Source: JANLTX01 sp049840835 (GTDB taxonomy: Bacteria; Armatimonadota; Armatimonadia; Armatimonadales; Armatimonadaceae). Taken from it: DNA of 64,000 nt. Of this stretch, positions 1-8,131 are shown one piece after another. Location of the stretch: the NCBI GenBank assembly GCA_049840835.1, contig JASGJG010000003.1:434001-498000 (forward strand), given 5' to 3'. Both the position numbers and the translations under genes were made by a program. Numbering within the stretch: the first letter of the stretch is position 1; the number at the start of each line of letters is the position of its first letter. The notes beneath the pieces are model-generated. The model did not search any database, was not told the DNA's origin, and was given only the letters and a program-made list of their open reading frames with translations.

Positions 1-39
1 TTCTGGCCGTTTTTTAGCGCAAGTGGGCCAGATTCGATA

Positions 40-858
40 ATGCCACTCTCTACTCCCACAGTGCCGTTCAACTCGGCGGATAGCAACTCCTCGGATGCCC
101 GGCGCTGGGCCTGGCTCGAAGTGACCGACGAGAAGATCCTGGCCTTTCCCCACGACTATCCGGCAGGGCACTCGATTCCCGCGCATCACCATGGGCATGC
201 GCAGCTACTCTACGTGGCTACCGGCTCCATCATGGCAAACACCTCACAGGGGCGCTGGATGGTGCCCCCGAACTATGCCCTCTGGATTCCAGGAGGCGTG
301 GAGCACTCTGTGGTGGTTTTCAGCACCTGCGCTATGAAATCGGTCTACATCTCGCCCGATGCGATAGCGGGATTAGCCAGGAATGTCTGTGTTGTGGGAT
401 TGACGCCTCTGGCCCTGAACTTAATGGATGAAGCCATGCAGATTCCCGGCAATGTCCCATCGACCCCGCGCGAGCGCCTGTTGCTGGAGCTGCTCCTGCA
501 CGAAATCCCGCGCTTGCCCGAGCAGCCACTCGGGCTACCGTTTCCTCTGGAACCGAAGCTGGCTGCGCTCTGCCGCCAGTTTCTAGAAGCACCCACGGCG
601 CATGCCACTATCGATGCCTGGGCCTCCGAGCTGGCCATGAGCCGCCGCACGTTTACCCGGACCTTCGCCCGCGAGACAGGTATCAGCTTCTCGGTCTGGC
701 GTCAGCAGGCGTGTTTACTGGCAGCGGTGCCAAGGCTGAGCAGTGGGGAATCCATTACAGACATAGCACTCGACCTGGGCTACGAAAGCACGTCCGCTTT
801 TACGACAATGTTCAAGCGCATGCTGGGTATGTCGCCACGAAGTTATCTCGCGGGCTAA
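40..858 (+). CDS. AraC-family transcriptional regulator with N-terminal cupin domain
   Basis: A 272-residue DNA-binding regulator. Residues ~25-110 form a cupin sensor domain rich in His (SIPAHHHGHAQLLY, then a typical PGGVEHSV strand). Residues ~170-272 carry the paired helix-turn-helix of the AraC family: first helix around WASELAMSRRTFTRTFARETG, second around ITDIALDLGYESTSAFTTMFKR, ending in the usual GMSPRSYL. The length and order match the cupin-AraC subfamily that typically controls neighbouring transporter or oxidoreductase genes. The partner gene would lie left of the window or on the other strand, so the target is unknown. The ATG is 40 bases from the window edge. Family call is firm; ligand and target are not known. 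Confidence 0.9.
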   Translation: MPLSTPTVPFNSADSNSSDARRWAWLEVTDEKILAFPHDYPAGHSIPAHHHGHAQLLYVATGSIMANTSQGRWMVPPNYALWIPGGVEHSVVVFSTCAMKSVYISPDAIAGLARNVCVVGLTPLALNLMDEAMQIPGNVPSTPRERLLLELLLHEIPRLPEQPLGLPFPLEPKLAALCRQFLEAPTAHATIDAWASELAMSRRTFTRTFARETGISFSVWRQQACLLAAVPRLSSGESITDIALDLGYESTSAFTTMFKRMLGMSPRSYLAG

Positions 859-862
859 CTAG

Positions 863-1378
863 TTACTCAACCGGCTCCAGCGCCACCACGATACGGTATT
901 CGGGCACTACGTAAGCGTTTACCCGTGTGCCCAAATGCGCGCGGGAGAGGGCGCTGGCGAAGCCCGAGTAGCGCTTGCCATTCAGGCTAATATTGTAGAC
1001 GCCACGGGTAGACGATGGCAAAAACACACCGACCTCAGCGTTCTCCAGGCATGTGACCGTACCTGCACCGACCTTTACCGGATCGGGGAACCGAAAGGCG
1101 TAGTAGATGCCGAGGGGGAGAGCCGCCATTACCAGCCCGAGTATCCCCATAAAGACCGCGATGCCAACGTCGCCATGTTGCACTATCCGCCACGCCCCTA
1201 CGCCACCACAGGCGACTAGTGCGGAGAGGGCCATAATCCAGACACTGGTGCCACCTCCACGGCGTACATCAAGCTGGCGAGCGATCTGTTTTTCGGAGAC
1301 CTTACCCGCTCGATTCTGCTCCAAATCCGAGGCATCGAGTCCCTGAGCGGTGAGCGTTTCCTGTACATCTATACCCAT
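863..1378 (-). CDS. Small two-helix membrane protein, unknown function
   Basis: 171 residues. Two hydrophobic helices lie close together (about residues 47-66, WIMALSALVACGGVGAWRIV, and 73-94), preceded by a charged ~45-residue cytoplasmic segment and followed by a ~75-residue beta-rich domain with GVYNISLNGKRYSGF. This resembles the general plan of DUF3592-like membrane proteins, but I would not assign it there. The ATG at 1378 is chosen over the TTG one codon upstream because GGAGGGG sits about 9 bases before it. It ends 4 bases from the AraC gene stop, so the two are convergent. Function unknown. Confidence 0.7.
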   Translation of the reverse strand: MGIDVQETLTAQGLDASDLEQNRAGKVSEKQIARQLDVRRGGGTSVWIMALSALVACGGVGAWRIVQHGDVGIAVFMGILGLVMAALPLGIYYAFRFPDPVKVGAGTVTCLENAEVGVFLPSSTRGVYNISLNGKRYSGFASALSRAHLGTRVNAYVVPEYRIVVALEPVE

Positions 1379-1425
1379 CAAAATCCCCTCCGGGTGAATG
1401 AGTGTAGCACAGCTGGTTCTAAGGA

Positions 1426-4400
1426 CTACAGCGGCGCCCGGAAGATAATGGTGGTTCCCGCTCTCGAACTGGACTCTATCTCCAGAGTGCCGCCGATTAG
1501 CTCCGTGCGCTCCTTCATACCAAACAGGCCCAGCCGCCGCCGATCCGCAGGGAGGCTCATGGCCGCTCCGACATCGAAGCCGGGGCCATCGTCTTCTACG
1601 ATTGCGAGCAGGTGGGTGGGGGTGCGCTGAACAAGAAGACTGACCCTGGTGGCTGAGTTTGCTTTGCGGCGCTTTCCTGTCTGCCGGGTGCTATTCGGGC
1701 TGGCGTGGCGCAGAATATTGGTCAGCGCTTCCTGTACTACTCGGTAGGCAGCAGACTCCACCTCGCGGGGTAGGCGTAGTTCGCCATCGGCGCCTTCGAA
1801 GCCGACAGGCTGGTAGTCCACGGGCAGCCCGCTCCAGATAACCCACTGCTCCAGGTAGTTCTTCAGGGCGGCCATGAGTCCGAACTGATCCAGAGCCGTG
1901 GGGCGCAGGCTAATAGCAAGGCGGCGTGCCTCTCCGCTGAGATCCTCCACTATCTGGCTCATCTGTGTTAGAAGCTTCGTCGTCTCTGCAGGCAGTAGGG
2001 CCGGAAGGGTGCCGCTTAGATTCGACAGGCTCAAAGAGAGGGCCGTTACAAGCTGGCCGGTGTTGTCGTGCAGCTCCCGAGCGATATGACCACGCTCTTC
2101 TTCTTGCGCATTTACAAGGCGGTGCAGAAGCTCTCCGCGTATTGTGTTGGCGCTGGAGAGCTGCTCCGTGCGCTCCTGTACTCGCTGTTCCAGCTCCTCA
2201 TTGGCGCGAGCGACGGCAAGTTCGGCGCGGGCACGCTCCAGTCGCACCCAGATACGTGCGGTCAGTTCCGTTAGCAGCTCGATCTCATCGGGGCGCCACA
2301 TGCGCGGCCTGTTGTCAACAATGGACATCTGGAAGTGCCACGTACCATCGCGCACCAGGGGGATAATGATAAACGAGCGGATACCGAGCGTGCTATAGCT
2401 TTTGGCGCTCACCCGTGGGTCGGATTGCGTATCGCTCACAATCAGCGGTTTGCCAGTTCGATGCGCTTCCAGAGCTTCTTCCGAGAGGAAATCGCGGAGC
2501 CTATAGGCCCCTTTCAGGTCAGGGGCGTTGTCAGCATGCCAGCCATACGACACAATAGCCGTTTTGAATTCGTCCACGTATTCCGCAGACAGGCATTGCT
2601 GCACGCCAAAATACGCGCCAATCTTCGCCCCCAGCCTGTCCATGGCTTCTTCGATGTTATCCAGGTGCAGCAGATCCTGACTGACTTCGGCCAGAATGGC
2701 CAGGTTCGCCTCTAAGCGCTTGCGCTCGGAAAAGTCATTGAAAAGAACCGCGACCCGGTTCTGCCCCGGCTCACCGATACGGAAGGCGTAGACATCGAAA
2801 AAGCGATTCAGTGCAGCAGCCTGGTGCTCAAAGCGTAGCGGCTCGCCAGTGCGAGCAATATGCCCATAGGTTGTGAACCAGAACTCCTCGTGCTCTGGCA
2901 CAAGCTCTCGCATGAGACTACCCGTGGCGTTTTCCAGACCGGTCTGCCGCACAAACGCCGGATTAGCCTCCAGAAAACGGTAGTCTGTCACATTTCCTTG
3001 CCCATCGAACAGAACCTCTATGGTACAGAAACCATCATCCATCGACGTAAACAGGGTGCGGTACTGCTCTTCGGAGGCGGCCAGGGCAGCTTCAGCATGG
3101 GCACGCTCTACAGCTTCCCAGGTACGCTGCGCGGTCTCCTCAGTCATCGCCACGTCATCCGCGGTCCATTGGCGCGGGGTAGCATGGTGCAGCCCGATAC
3201 AGGCCACGAACCGCCCATCTTTCACCAGCGGCACCGCGATAAACGCACGAAGGCCCAGCCAGCCGTACGCCTCGCTCTCCGCTTCACTCACACGCGAGTC
3301 TGCCTGAACATCCGCCACCGCCAGTGTCTGGCCTGCCCGAAACGCCTCTTTCACATACACCCCGAAATCATCCATTCGGACACGCACCGACTGAGGCTCT
3401 ACGCCATTTCCATAGCCCTCCGCTGTGACCAGGTACTCGGGGTCGGAGTCTACTTCCCAGTATTGCGCCCGGAGAACTCCGAGGTGTTCGCCCAATATTC
3501 GCATGGCCTCGATTTGAATCTGAATCGGGTCGGCCAGCGGACGTAGTGCATCGCTGAGTTTGAGCGAGAACTCCAGCAGCGCATCGGCCCGCTTGCGCTC
3601 AGTAATATCGCTATAGACGATGGCGACAAGCGTGCTACCCGCCCCGCCCACCCGCGATGCGTTTACGTCGTACCAGCGCTGATTCGCTTCGGACCAATCC
3701 TCAAAATGAGCTGCCTCACCGCTGCGGGCGATGTCTCCATAGCGCTCAATCCACTTCAGCTCGATGTTCGGCAGAATCTCACGCACGCGCTTGCCGATCA
3801 TCGCACGCACACCGTCGATTCGGTCCTGCGCCGGGTTCGCATCCCGAATAATCACATCGTAGGCTTGCCCATTCTCATCGAACTGGATATCCAGCAGGCT
3901 GAAGCCCTCGTTAATGGAGTTGAAGATCGTGCGATAGCGCTCTTCACTATCTTGAAGCGCTAGCTCGGCGCGGGCACGCTCCACGGCGGCCCAGGTACGC
4001 TGGGCTGTCTCTTCCATAAGGTGGATTTCGTCGGTGGTCCAGGCGCGCGACTCTGTCTGGTGAACAAAGAGAATCGCCACCAGGCGCCCCCCTTTGATTA
4101 GCGGGATATTGACGGTGGCGCCGAGCTGCAGCACCGCATGCGCTTCCTTCTCCGCCGGGCTCAGTGCCGGATTTTGGGCAATATCCGAATACACCACGGT
4201 GCGCCCAGCCCGCATTTGTGTCACAAGCTCAGGGCCATAGTCCAGGTAGGTATACACCCCCTCTATGCCTGGCACGCCGCTGGTGTAGTTGCGCGTTACC
4301 GCCACATGCACATCGTCGCCCTGGTCCTCGGCATAGCCCACGCGGCTGGCTCCCAGGTACTCGCCCAGTGTGCGTGCGGCTTCATAAAGAACCTCCTCAG

Positions 4401-4959
4401 CATCTGTTAGTGGGCGCAAGCGGTCGTTCAAGTTCAGTAGAAATCGCTGCCACTGTTCCGAGGAGCGAAGGATTCCTGTGGCCTGCTCCAGAGCCATCTC
4501 CGCCTGTTTACGCTGCGTTGTCTCAAAGACATTGACCAGCACACCCGCGACCTCACCCGCCTCATTATGTATGGGGCTATACGAGAGCGTGAGCCATACC
4601 TCTTCCACGGTTCCCTCTCTTGCCAGAGGATAGAGCGTATCTTCAAAGGAAACCGACTCGCCTGCAAACACGCGCTTATAGATCGGCTCGTTGATGTGCC
4701 AGACCTCGGGCCAGCAGACTTGATTCGATTGCCCGAGCCCACCAGGGTGCTTGCTACCCATAAGGTCCCTGTAGCCATTGTTGTAGATCTGTATAAGTTC
4801 CGGTCCCCAGAGCACGATGTTGGGAAACGGCATGGCCAGCACCATTTGCACAGCGGTTTTGAGACTTTGTGGCCATGATTCCATAGGCCCAAGCGGAGTA
4901 ACAGACCAGTCAAAGCCCCGCACTAACTCGGCCATCTCTCCAAACTCTCGGTCCGCCAT
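1426..4959 (-). CDS. Soluble multi-PAS/GAF sensor histidine kinase (NarL/DegS-type HisKA_3)
   Basis: 1,177 residues with no membrane helix, so probably cytoplasmic. Order: PAS (~15-150, ending in FETTQRKQAE), GAF (~165-330), PAS (~340-455, DITERKRAD), GAF (~460-620), PAS (~630-750, DFSERKRLE), GAF (~755-905), a short coiled coil, HisKA_3 dimerisation domain with phospho-acceptor His near residue 963 in RELHDNTGQ, and a HATPase_c domain (~1070-1177) with N-box EALTNILRHA, G1 VEDDGPGFD and G2 GLFGMKERTELIGG. The three sensor pairs look like repeated units. It is divergent from a NarL-type response regulator at 5,171, its likely partner. A -10-like TAATAT lies 6 bases before the ATG. The frame is intact despite its length. 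The sensed signal is unknown. Confidence 0.93.
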   Translation of the reverse strand: MADREFGEMAELVRGFDWSVTPLGPMESWPQSLKTAVQMVLAMPFPNIVLWGPELIQIYNNGYRDLMGSKHPGGLGQSNQVCWPEVWHINEPIYKRVFAGESVSFEDTLYPLAREGTVEEVWLTLSYSPIHNEAGEVAGVLVNVFETTQRKQAEMALEQATGILRSSEQWQRFLLNLNDRLRPLTDAEEVLYEAARTLGEYLGASRVGYAEDQGDDVHVAVTRNYTSGVPGIEGVYTYLDYGPELVTQMRAGRTVVYSDIAQNPALSPAEKEAHAVLQLGATVNIPLIKGGRLVAILFVHQTESRAWTTDEIHLMEETAQRTWAAVERARAELALQDSEERYRTIFNSINEGFSLLDIQFDENGQAYDVIIRDANPAQDRIDGVRAMIGKRVREILPNIELKWIERYGDIARSGEAAHFEDWSEANQRWYDVNASRVGGAGSTLVAIVYSDITERKRADALLEFSLKLSDALRPLADPIQIQIEAMRILGEHLGVLRAQYWEVDSDPEYLVTAEGYGNGVEPQSVRVRMDDFGVYVKEAFRAGQTLAVADVQADSRVSEAESEAYGWLGLRAFIAVPLVKDGRFVACIGLHHATPRQWTADDVAMTEETAQRTWEAVERAHAEAALAASEEQYRTLFTSMDDGFCTIEVLFDGQGNVTDYRFLEANPAFVRQTGLENATGSLMRELVPEHEEFWFTTYGHIARTGEPLRFEHQAAALNRFFDVYAFRIGEPGQNRVAVLFNDFSERKRLEANLAILAEVSQDLLHLDNIEEAMDRLGAKIGAYFGVQQCLSAEYVDEFKTAIVSYGWHADNAPDLKGAYRLRDFLSEEALEAHRTGKPLIVSDTQSDPRVSAKSYSTLGIRSFIIIPLVRDGTWHFQMSIVDNRPRMWRPDEIELLTELTARIWVRLERARAELAVARANEELEQRVQERTEQLSSANTIRGELLHRLVNAQEEERGHIARELHDNTGQLVTALSLSLSNLSGTLPALLPAETTKLLTQMSQIVEDLSGEARRLAISLRPTALDQFGLMAALKNYLEQWVIWSGLPVDYQPVGFEGADGELRLPREVESAAYRVVQEALTNILRHASPNSTRQTGKRRKANSATRVSLLVQRTPTHLLAIVEDDGPGFDVGAAMSLPADRRRLGLFGMKERTELIGGTLEIESSSRAGTTIIFRAPL

Positions 4960-4965
4960 ACCATC

Positions 4966-4971
4966 ATATTA
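4966..4971 (-). promoter_or_regulatory. -10-like TAATAT six bases before the kinase start
   Basis: On the minus strand TAATAT is followed by six bases and then the ATG at 4959, a spacing at which transcription would begin at or next to the start codon. No convincing -35 is visible, so this is a candidate only. Confidence 0.35.
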
Positions 4972-5170
4972 CGCGCGAAACACCGGGCAGGTGTCAGGCA
5001 AATCCCCACACAAACACGGCACGCTTTGGAACCTGGTAATTGAGCGTGTCCCACTCGATAGCCAGTTCTGCGTAGCTTAATCCTGCGGGATTCCCCTATG
5101 CGTTTGTCAGGAAAATTCTTACGAACGGGTCGGAATGGCGAGCATAATAACAGCGAAGGAGGAGTTTGGC

Positions 5171-5893
5171 ATGTTAGCCGAAGAGAAGTCAGAGCGACGA
5201 ATTGAGCCAGTAGAAACTCGAATGGAAGAGGGTTCGGATTCCGGGAACAGCTACCGTCTTTTTTTAGTAGATGACCACTGCCTGCTTCGCGAAGGGCTGC
5301 GTGCCCTGATCGGGCGACAGAAAGACCTGTCTGTAGTAGGTGATGCCAGCAGTGGAAAAGCCGCCTACCAAAAAATCGGGCGCTTGCTCCCTGATCTGGT
5401 GCTCATGGATATCTCCATGGAGGGCTGGAATGGGATTCAGACCACAGAGCGCATTAAGATGGAATGGCCGCAGATCAAGGTGCTGGTGTTCTCCATGCAC
5501 GAGGAGCGAAGCTACCTGCGCGAGCTGTTTCAGGCCGGTGCCAGTGGGTATGTACTGAAGTCTTCTTCGGCAGACGAAGTACTGAAGGCGATTCGCAGCA
5601 CACTCCGGGGGGGAGTGTATGTGGACTCCAAGCTAGGAGACAGCCTTCTGGACCTGCTGCGGCGCCCCGTGAGCGCTCCGGTAATCAAAGGAGTGGCGCT
5701 TTCCGAGCGGGAAGAGGTGGTCCTGAAGCAAGTGGCGCAGGGCTATGCCAATAAAGAAATCGCGGCGCAGCTGGGTATCAGTATCAAGACCGTGGAAACT
5801 CACAAAGCCCGCGCCATGAACAAGCTGGCGCTGGATAGCCGGGTGGAGCTGATTCACTACGCCATGGCCCGGGGCTGGCTTACGAACAGTTAA
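5171..5893 (+). CDS. NarL/FixJ-type response regulator (REC-LuxR HTH)
   Basis: 240 residues. The receiver domain (about residues 30-150) has the acidic pair in FLVDDHCLL, phospho-acceptor Asp in DLVLMDISM, conserved Ser in VLVFSM and Lys in YVLKSS. The C-terminal LuxR-type helix-turn-helix (~175-240) contains LSEREEVVLKQVAQGYANKEIAAQLG and SIKTVETHKARAMNKL. ATG 5171 is chosen because AAGGAGGA lies about 8 bases upstream; an in-frame ATG at 5135 lacks such a site. It is divergent from the 1,177-residue kinase and convergent (14-base overlap) with the short HATPase protein, so these three probably form one pathway. The DNA target is unknown. Confidence 0.92.
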   Translation: MLAEEKSERRIEPVETRMEEGSDSGNSYRLFLVDDHCLLREGLRALIGRQKDLSVVGDASSGKAAYQKIGRLLPDLVLMDISMEGWNGIQTTERIKMEWPQIKVLVFSMHEERSYLRELFQAGASGYVLKSSSADEVLKAIRSTLRGGVYVDSKLGDSLLDLLRRPVSAPVIKGVALSEREEVVLKQVAQGYANKEIAAQLGISIKTVETHKARAMNKLALDSRVELIHYAMARGWLTNS

Positions 5894-6533
5894 GCGGGAA
5901 GTACACCTGCACACGCGCCCCGCCATCTGGAATGTTCTGAAGAATAAGCTCGCCTTCCAGGTCCCAGCGGCACAGAACATCCACGATCTCCAGCCCCAGC
6001 TTCGCGTGGGTATCAGAAGCGAAGTCCTTGGGGAAGCCCTTGCCACTGTCGGAGACTTCCAGGCAGAGCAGCGAGGAAATCGTCCCCGGTGGGCAGGTGA
6101 GTAAGCCCAGAGATACTGTCACCTCTCCCGCGCCATGCTTTTCGGCATTGGCCACCAGCTCGTTTAGCACCATAAGAAAAGAGAGGCACTGCTTCAGCGG
6201 TAGGGCGCCTGCGGTCTCTGTATGGAGGATAAGCGGGCTATTCCCGGCGATTCGCTGCAGTTGCCGGGTGAGACTGGCAAGCAATGGCGCCAGGGCGAGC
6301 GATTCTATCGGCTGTTCCGCCTTTAACTGGCTACGAAGATAGCGCTGAAGCCCCGCAAACAGCCGCAGATGCGAACCGAACCGATGCCGGGCGCCTGGTG
6401 CTTGCGATAGCAGGTCATGTAACAGATAGAGATTGCTGGAGATAGTATTTCGATTGGTGATCAAGGCGCAGTCGCACGAAGTAGTTACGACCTTGGAATC
6501 TACTCCTTGCCAGGAAAGTTCACTTGCACCCAT
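5880..6533 (-). CDS. Short HisKA_2-like histidine kinase or HATPase protein
   Basis: 217 residues, no sensor domain and no membrane helix. Residues ~35-75 resemble the HisKA_2/HWE dimerisation helix, with a His in RHRFGSHLRLFAGLQRYL. The ATPase domain follows: N-box LNELVANAEKHG, G1 EVSDSGKGFP and G2 KLGLEIVDVL. In HisKA_2 kinases the acceptor His sits in an HRVKNNLQ-like motif; here the match is loose, so the protein could be an ATP-binding phosphotransfer or anti-regulator protein instead of an active kinase. It overlaps the end of the response-regulator gene by 14 bases in convergent orientation. A role in the same pathway is inferred from position. Confidence 0.75.
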   Translation of the reverse strand: MGASELSWQGVDSKVVTTSCDCALITNRNTISSNLYLLHDLLSQAPGARHRFGSHLRLFAGLQRYLRSQLKAEQPIESLALAPLLASLTRQLQRIAGNSPLILHTETAGALPLKQCLSFLMVLNELVANAEKHGAGEVTVSLGLLTCPPGTISSLLCLEVSDSGKGFPKDFASDTHAKLGLEIVDVLCRWDLEGELILQNIPDGGARVQVYFPLNCS

Positions 6534-6617
6534 AAGAGTATTATTTCCTGGTTGCTAGAAAATATCGTCAGGAGAATAGGTATGCTTGTCAGGACTTTGC
6601 CGCATAGCTGCGAAATG

Positions 6618-6655
6618 TCAGAATAAACCTGAGTTCCGATTCAGGGTTATTCTGA
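6618..6655. repeat. 15-bp imperfect inverted repeat, candidate operator or hairpin
   Basis: TCAGAATAAACCTGA (6618-6632) and TCAGGGTTATTCTGA (6641-6655) are inverted copies with one mismatch and an 8-base loop. They lie upstream of the minus-strand HATPase gene and ahead of an intrinsic terminator on the plus strand. Confidence 0.6.
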
Positions 6656-6721
6656 TTCCCTACAAGAAAGCATGGCCTATAACGGCGATGTCACTTTCCG
6701 ATCAACGACGATCGAAACCCT

Positions 6722-6755
6722 AGAAGGAGCGTTGGGGACTGACGCTCCTTCTTTT
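6722..6755 (+). terminator. Rho-independent terminator without an obvious upstream gene
   Basis: An 11-bp perfect stem (6722-6732 with 6742-6752), 9-base loop, then a T-rich tail. On the plus strand no recognisable coding gene precedes it between 6534 and 6722, so it may end a small RNA or a transcript starting in this gap. The rest of 6534-6811 shows only the inverted repeat above and a 16-codon frame at 6672. Confidence 0.6.
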
Positions 6756-6811
6756 CTCTTTTCCACCGAGAAGCATCCATAGATTTCCTGCAACTTTCTT
6801 CTTTATATTCC

Positions 6812-6841
6812 TTGACAGGTATATGCTTTGTGAAGTATATT
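6812..6841 (+). promoter_or_regulatory. Sigma-70-type promoter for the ArsR operon
   Basis: TTGACA at 6812-6817, an 18-base spacer and TATATT at 6836-6841. It overlaps the longest open frame of the ArsR gene, which argues that translation begins further in. The GTG at 6848 lies six bases after the -10. Confidence 0.65.
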
Positions 6842-6847
6842 GCAGTT

Positions 6848-7198
6848 GTGGGAAGCATATTCGAGGTTATCGCGGAACCGAACCGACGGGCGATACTGGG
6901 CCTTTTGATTCTCTCGCAGCAGTCTGTAGGAGATATCGAGCGGCAGCTGGGCATGTCTCAGCCGACCGTTTCCAAGCATCTCAAGGTATTGCGTGAGGCC
7001 GGGTTCGTAGAGGCGACAGTAGACGCGCAGCGCCGATTGTACCGACTAAAGCCGGAGCCGCTGCAGGAGCTGGATGCCTGGTTAGCGCCGTTTCGCCAGC
7101 TCTGGTCGGCGCATGTAGACGCGCTGGAGCGCCACCTCGATCAAATGGAACAGACCACGCCAACAAACGGGAAGGCAACATCCAACGACGATGAATAA
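6848..7198 (+). CDS. ArsR-family winged-helix repressor
   Basis: 116 residues from GTG 6848. The winged-helix core is typical: FEVIAEPNRRAILGLL, QSVGDIERQLGMSQPTVSKHLKVLREAGFV, and the wing in QRRLYRLKPEPL. No thiol metal-binding motif is present, so this is the ArsR subgroup usually found with AHSA1/SRPBCC genes, not a metal sensor. A longer frame from TTG 6812 exists but its first codons coincide with the -35 TTGACA and -10 TATATT, so I prefer the internal GTG; the transcript would then have almost no leader. The gene overlaps the following AHSA1 gene by 8 bases. It probably represses its own operon. Confidence 0.87.
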   Translation: MGSIFEVIAEPNRRAILGLLILSQQSVGDIERQLGMSQPTVSKHLKVLREAGFVEATVDAQRRLYRLKPEPLQELDAWLAPFRQLWSAHVDALERHLDQMEQTTPTNGKATSNDDE

Positions 7199-7739
7199 GC
7201 ACGAGACATACACACCTGGCCCCGCCAGCGGTGCACAGGTACAGAAAGAGGGAGAGAGCTGGACCCTGGTGCTGGTGAGAGAGCTACGGCACACACCAGA
7301 GAAGGTCTGGGAGGCGATCACTGACCCTGCGCACCTGCGAGAGTGGGCACCCTTCGATGCGGATAGAAACATGGGTACGGCAGGTGCTCGGGTGAAACTT
7401 ACCACTATTGGAGCCTCCAACACACAGACCACGGAGACAGAGATTACTCAAGCAGATGCCCCAAGACTGCTTGAGTACAAGTGGGGAGATAGCGATCTTC
7501 GCTGGGAGCTAGAGCCTACTGCGCAGGGTACGCGCCTGACCCAGTGGGCGAAGATCAATCGCCGCTTCATCTCTATGGGCGCCGCCGGTTGGCATATCTG
7601 CTTCGATGTCATGGATCACCTGCTGAGCGGTACGCCGATTGGCCGCCTGGTTGGGAGTGAGGCGCTGCACTTCGAAGGCTGGCAGCGCCTGAATGCCGAA
7701 TATGCGGAGCAGTTCGGTGTCGAAGCTCCGAAATGGTAG
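7191..7739 (+). CDS. SRPBCC/AHSA1-domain protein
   Basis: 182 residues with the START-like AHSA1 fold: LVRELRHTPEKVWEAITDPAHLREWAPF at residues ~28-55, LLEYKWGDSDLRWEL in the central strands and TRLTQW before the C-terminal helix. These proteins have a hydrophobic cavity and are common partners of ArsR regulators; the ligand is not known. The start overlaps the ArsR stop and the end overlaps the next gene by 7 bases, so the three genes are probably translationally coupled. Confidence 0.88.
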   Translation: MNKHETYTPGPASGAQVQKEGESWTLVLVRELRHTPEKVWEAITDPAHLREWAPFDADRNMGTAGARVKLTTIGASNTQTTETEITQADAPRLLEYKWGDSDLRWELEPTAQGTRLTQWAKINRRFISMGAAGWHICFDVMDHLLSGTPIGRLVGSEALHFEGWQRLNAEYAEQFGVEAPKW

Positions 7740-8131
7740 ACAAAATGGAAAACGCAGAGACAGGAACCACCAAGAAGCCCCGCGCCAGCAAGCCGAAGCC
7801 CGATACCGAGAGCGAGGTGCTGGAAGCAATCGCCGCTATGCCTGAGGCCGACCGTGTACTGGCCGAGGGGCTCCATACGATTGTGAAAGCCAGCGCCCCC
7901 ATGCTCACCGCAAAGCTCTGGTATGGCATGCCCGCCTACGCCAGAGATGGCAAGATAGTCTGCTTCTTCCAGAGCGCGAAGAAGTTCAATACCCGCTATG
8001 CCACCCTGGGATTCCAGCACGAAGCGAACTTGGACGACGGTGGTATGTGGCCAACATCCTTCGCGCTGATACAGCTAACGGATACGGAGAAAGCACGTAT
8101 CACCGCGCTTGTGAAACAGTCCATTAGCTAA
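7733..8131 (+). CDS. DUF1801 (YdhG-like) domain protein
   Basis: 132 residues. After a Lys/Pro-rich N-terminus (~1-25) the DUF1801 core follows: VLEAIAAMPEADRVLAEGLHTIVKASAP, then KLWYGMPAYARDGKIVCFFQSAKKF and an ATLGFQHEANLDDG segment. The family has a YdhG fold of unknown biochemical role and is often grouped with ArsR and AHSA1 genes, as here. It overlaps the preceding stop by 7 bases. An internal ATG two codons downstream is an alternative start. The gene ends 4 bases into the convergent SDR gene. Confidence 0.85.
   Translation: MVDKMENAETGTTKKPRASKPKPDTESEVLEAIAAMPEADRVLAEGLHTIVKASAPMLTAKLWYGMPAYARDGKIVCFFQSAKKFNTRYATLGFQHEANLDDGGMWPTSFALIQLTDTEKARITALVKQSIS

Noticed and set aside
2860..3546. 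228-codon plus-strand open frame
   Set aside because: Lies wholly inside the intact 1,177-residue kinase gene on the other strand; composition is that of an antisense shadow and no motif is found.
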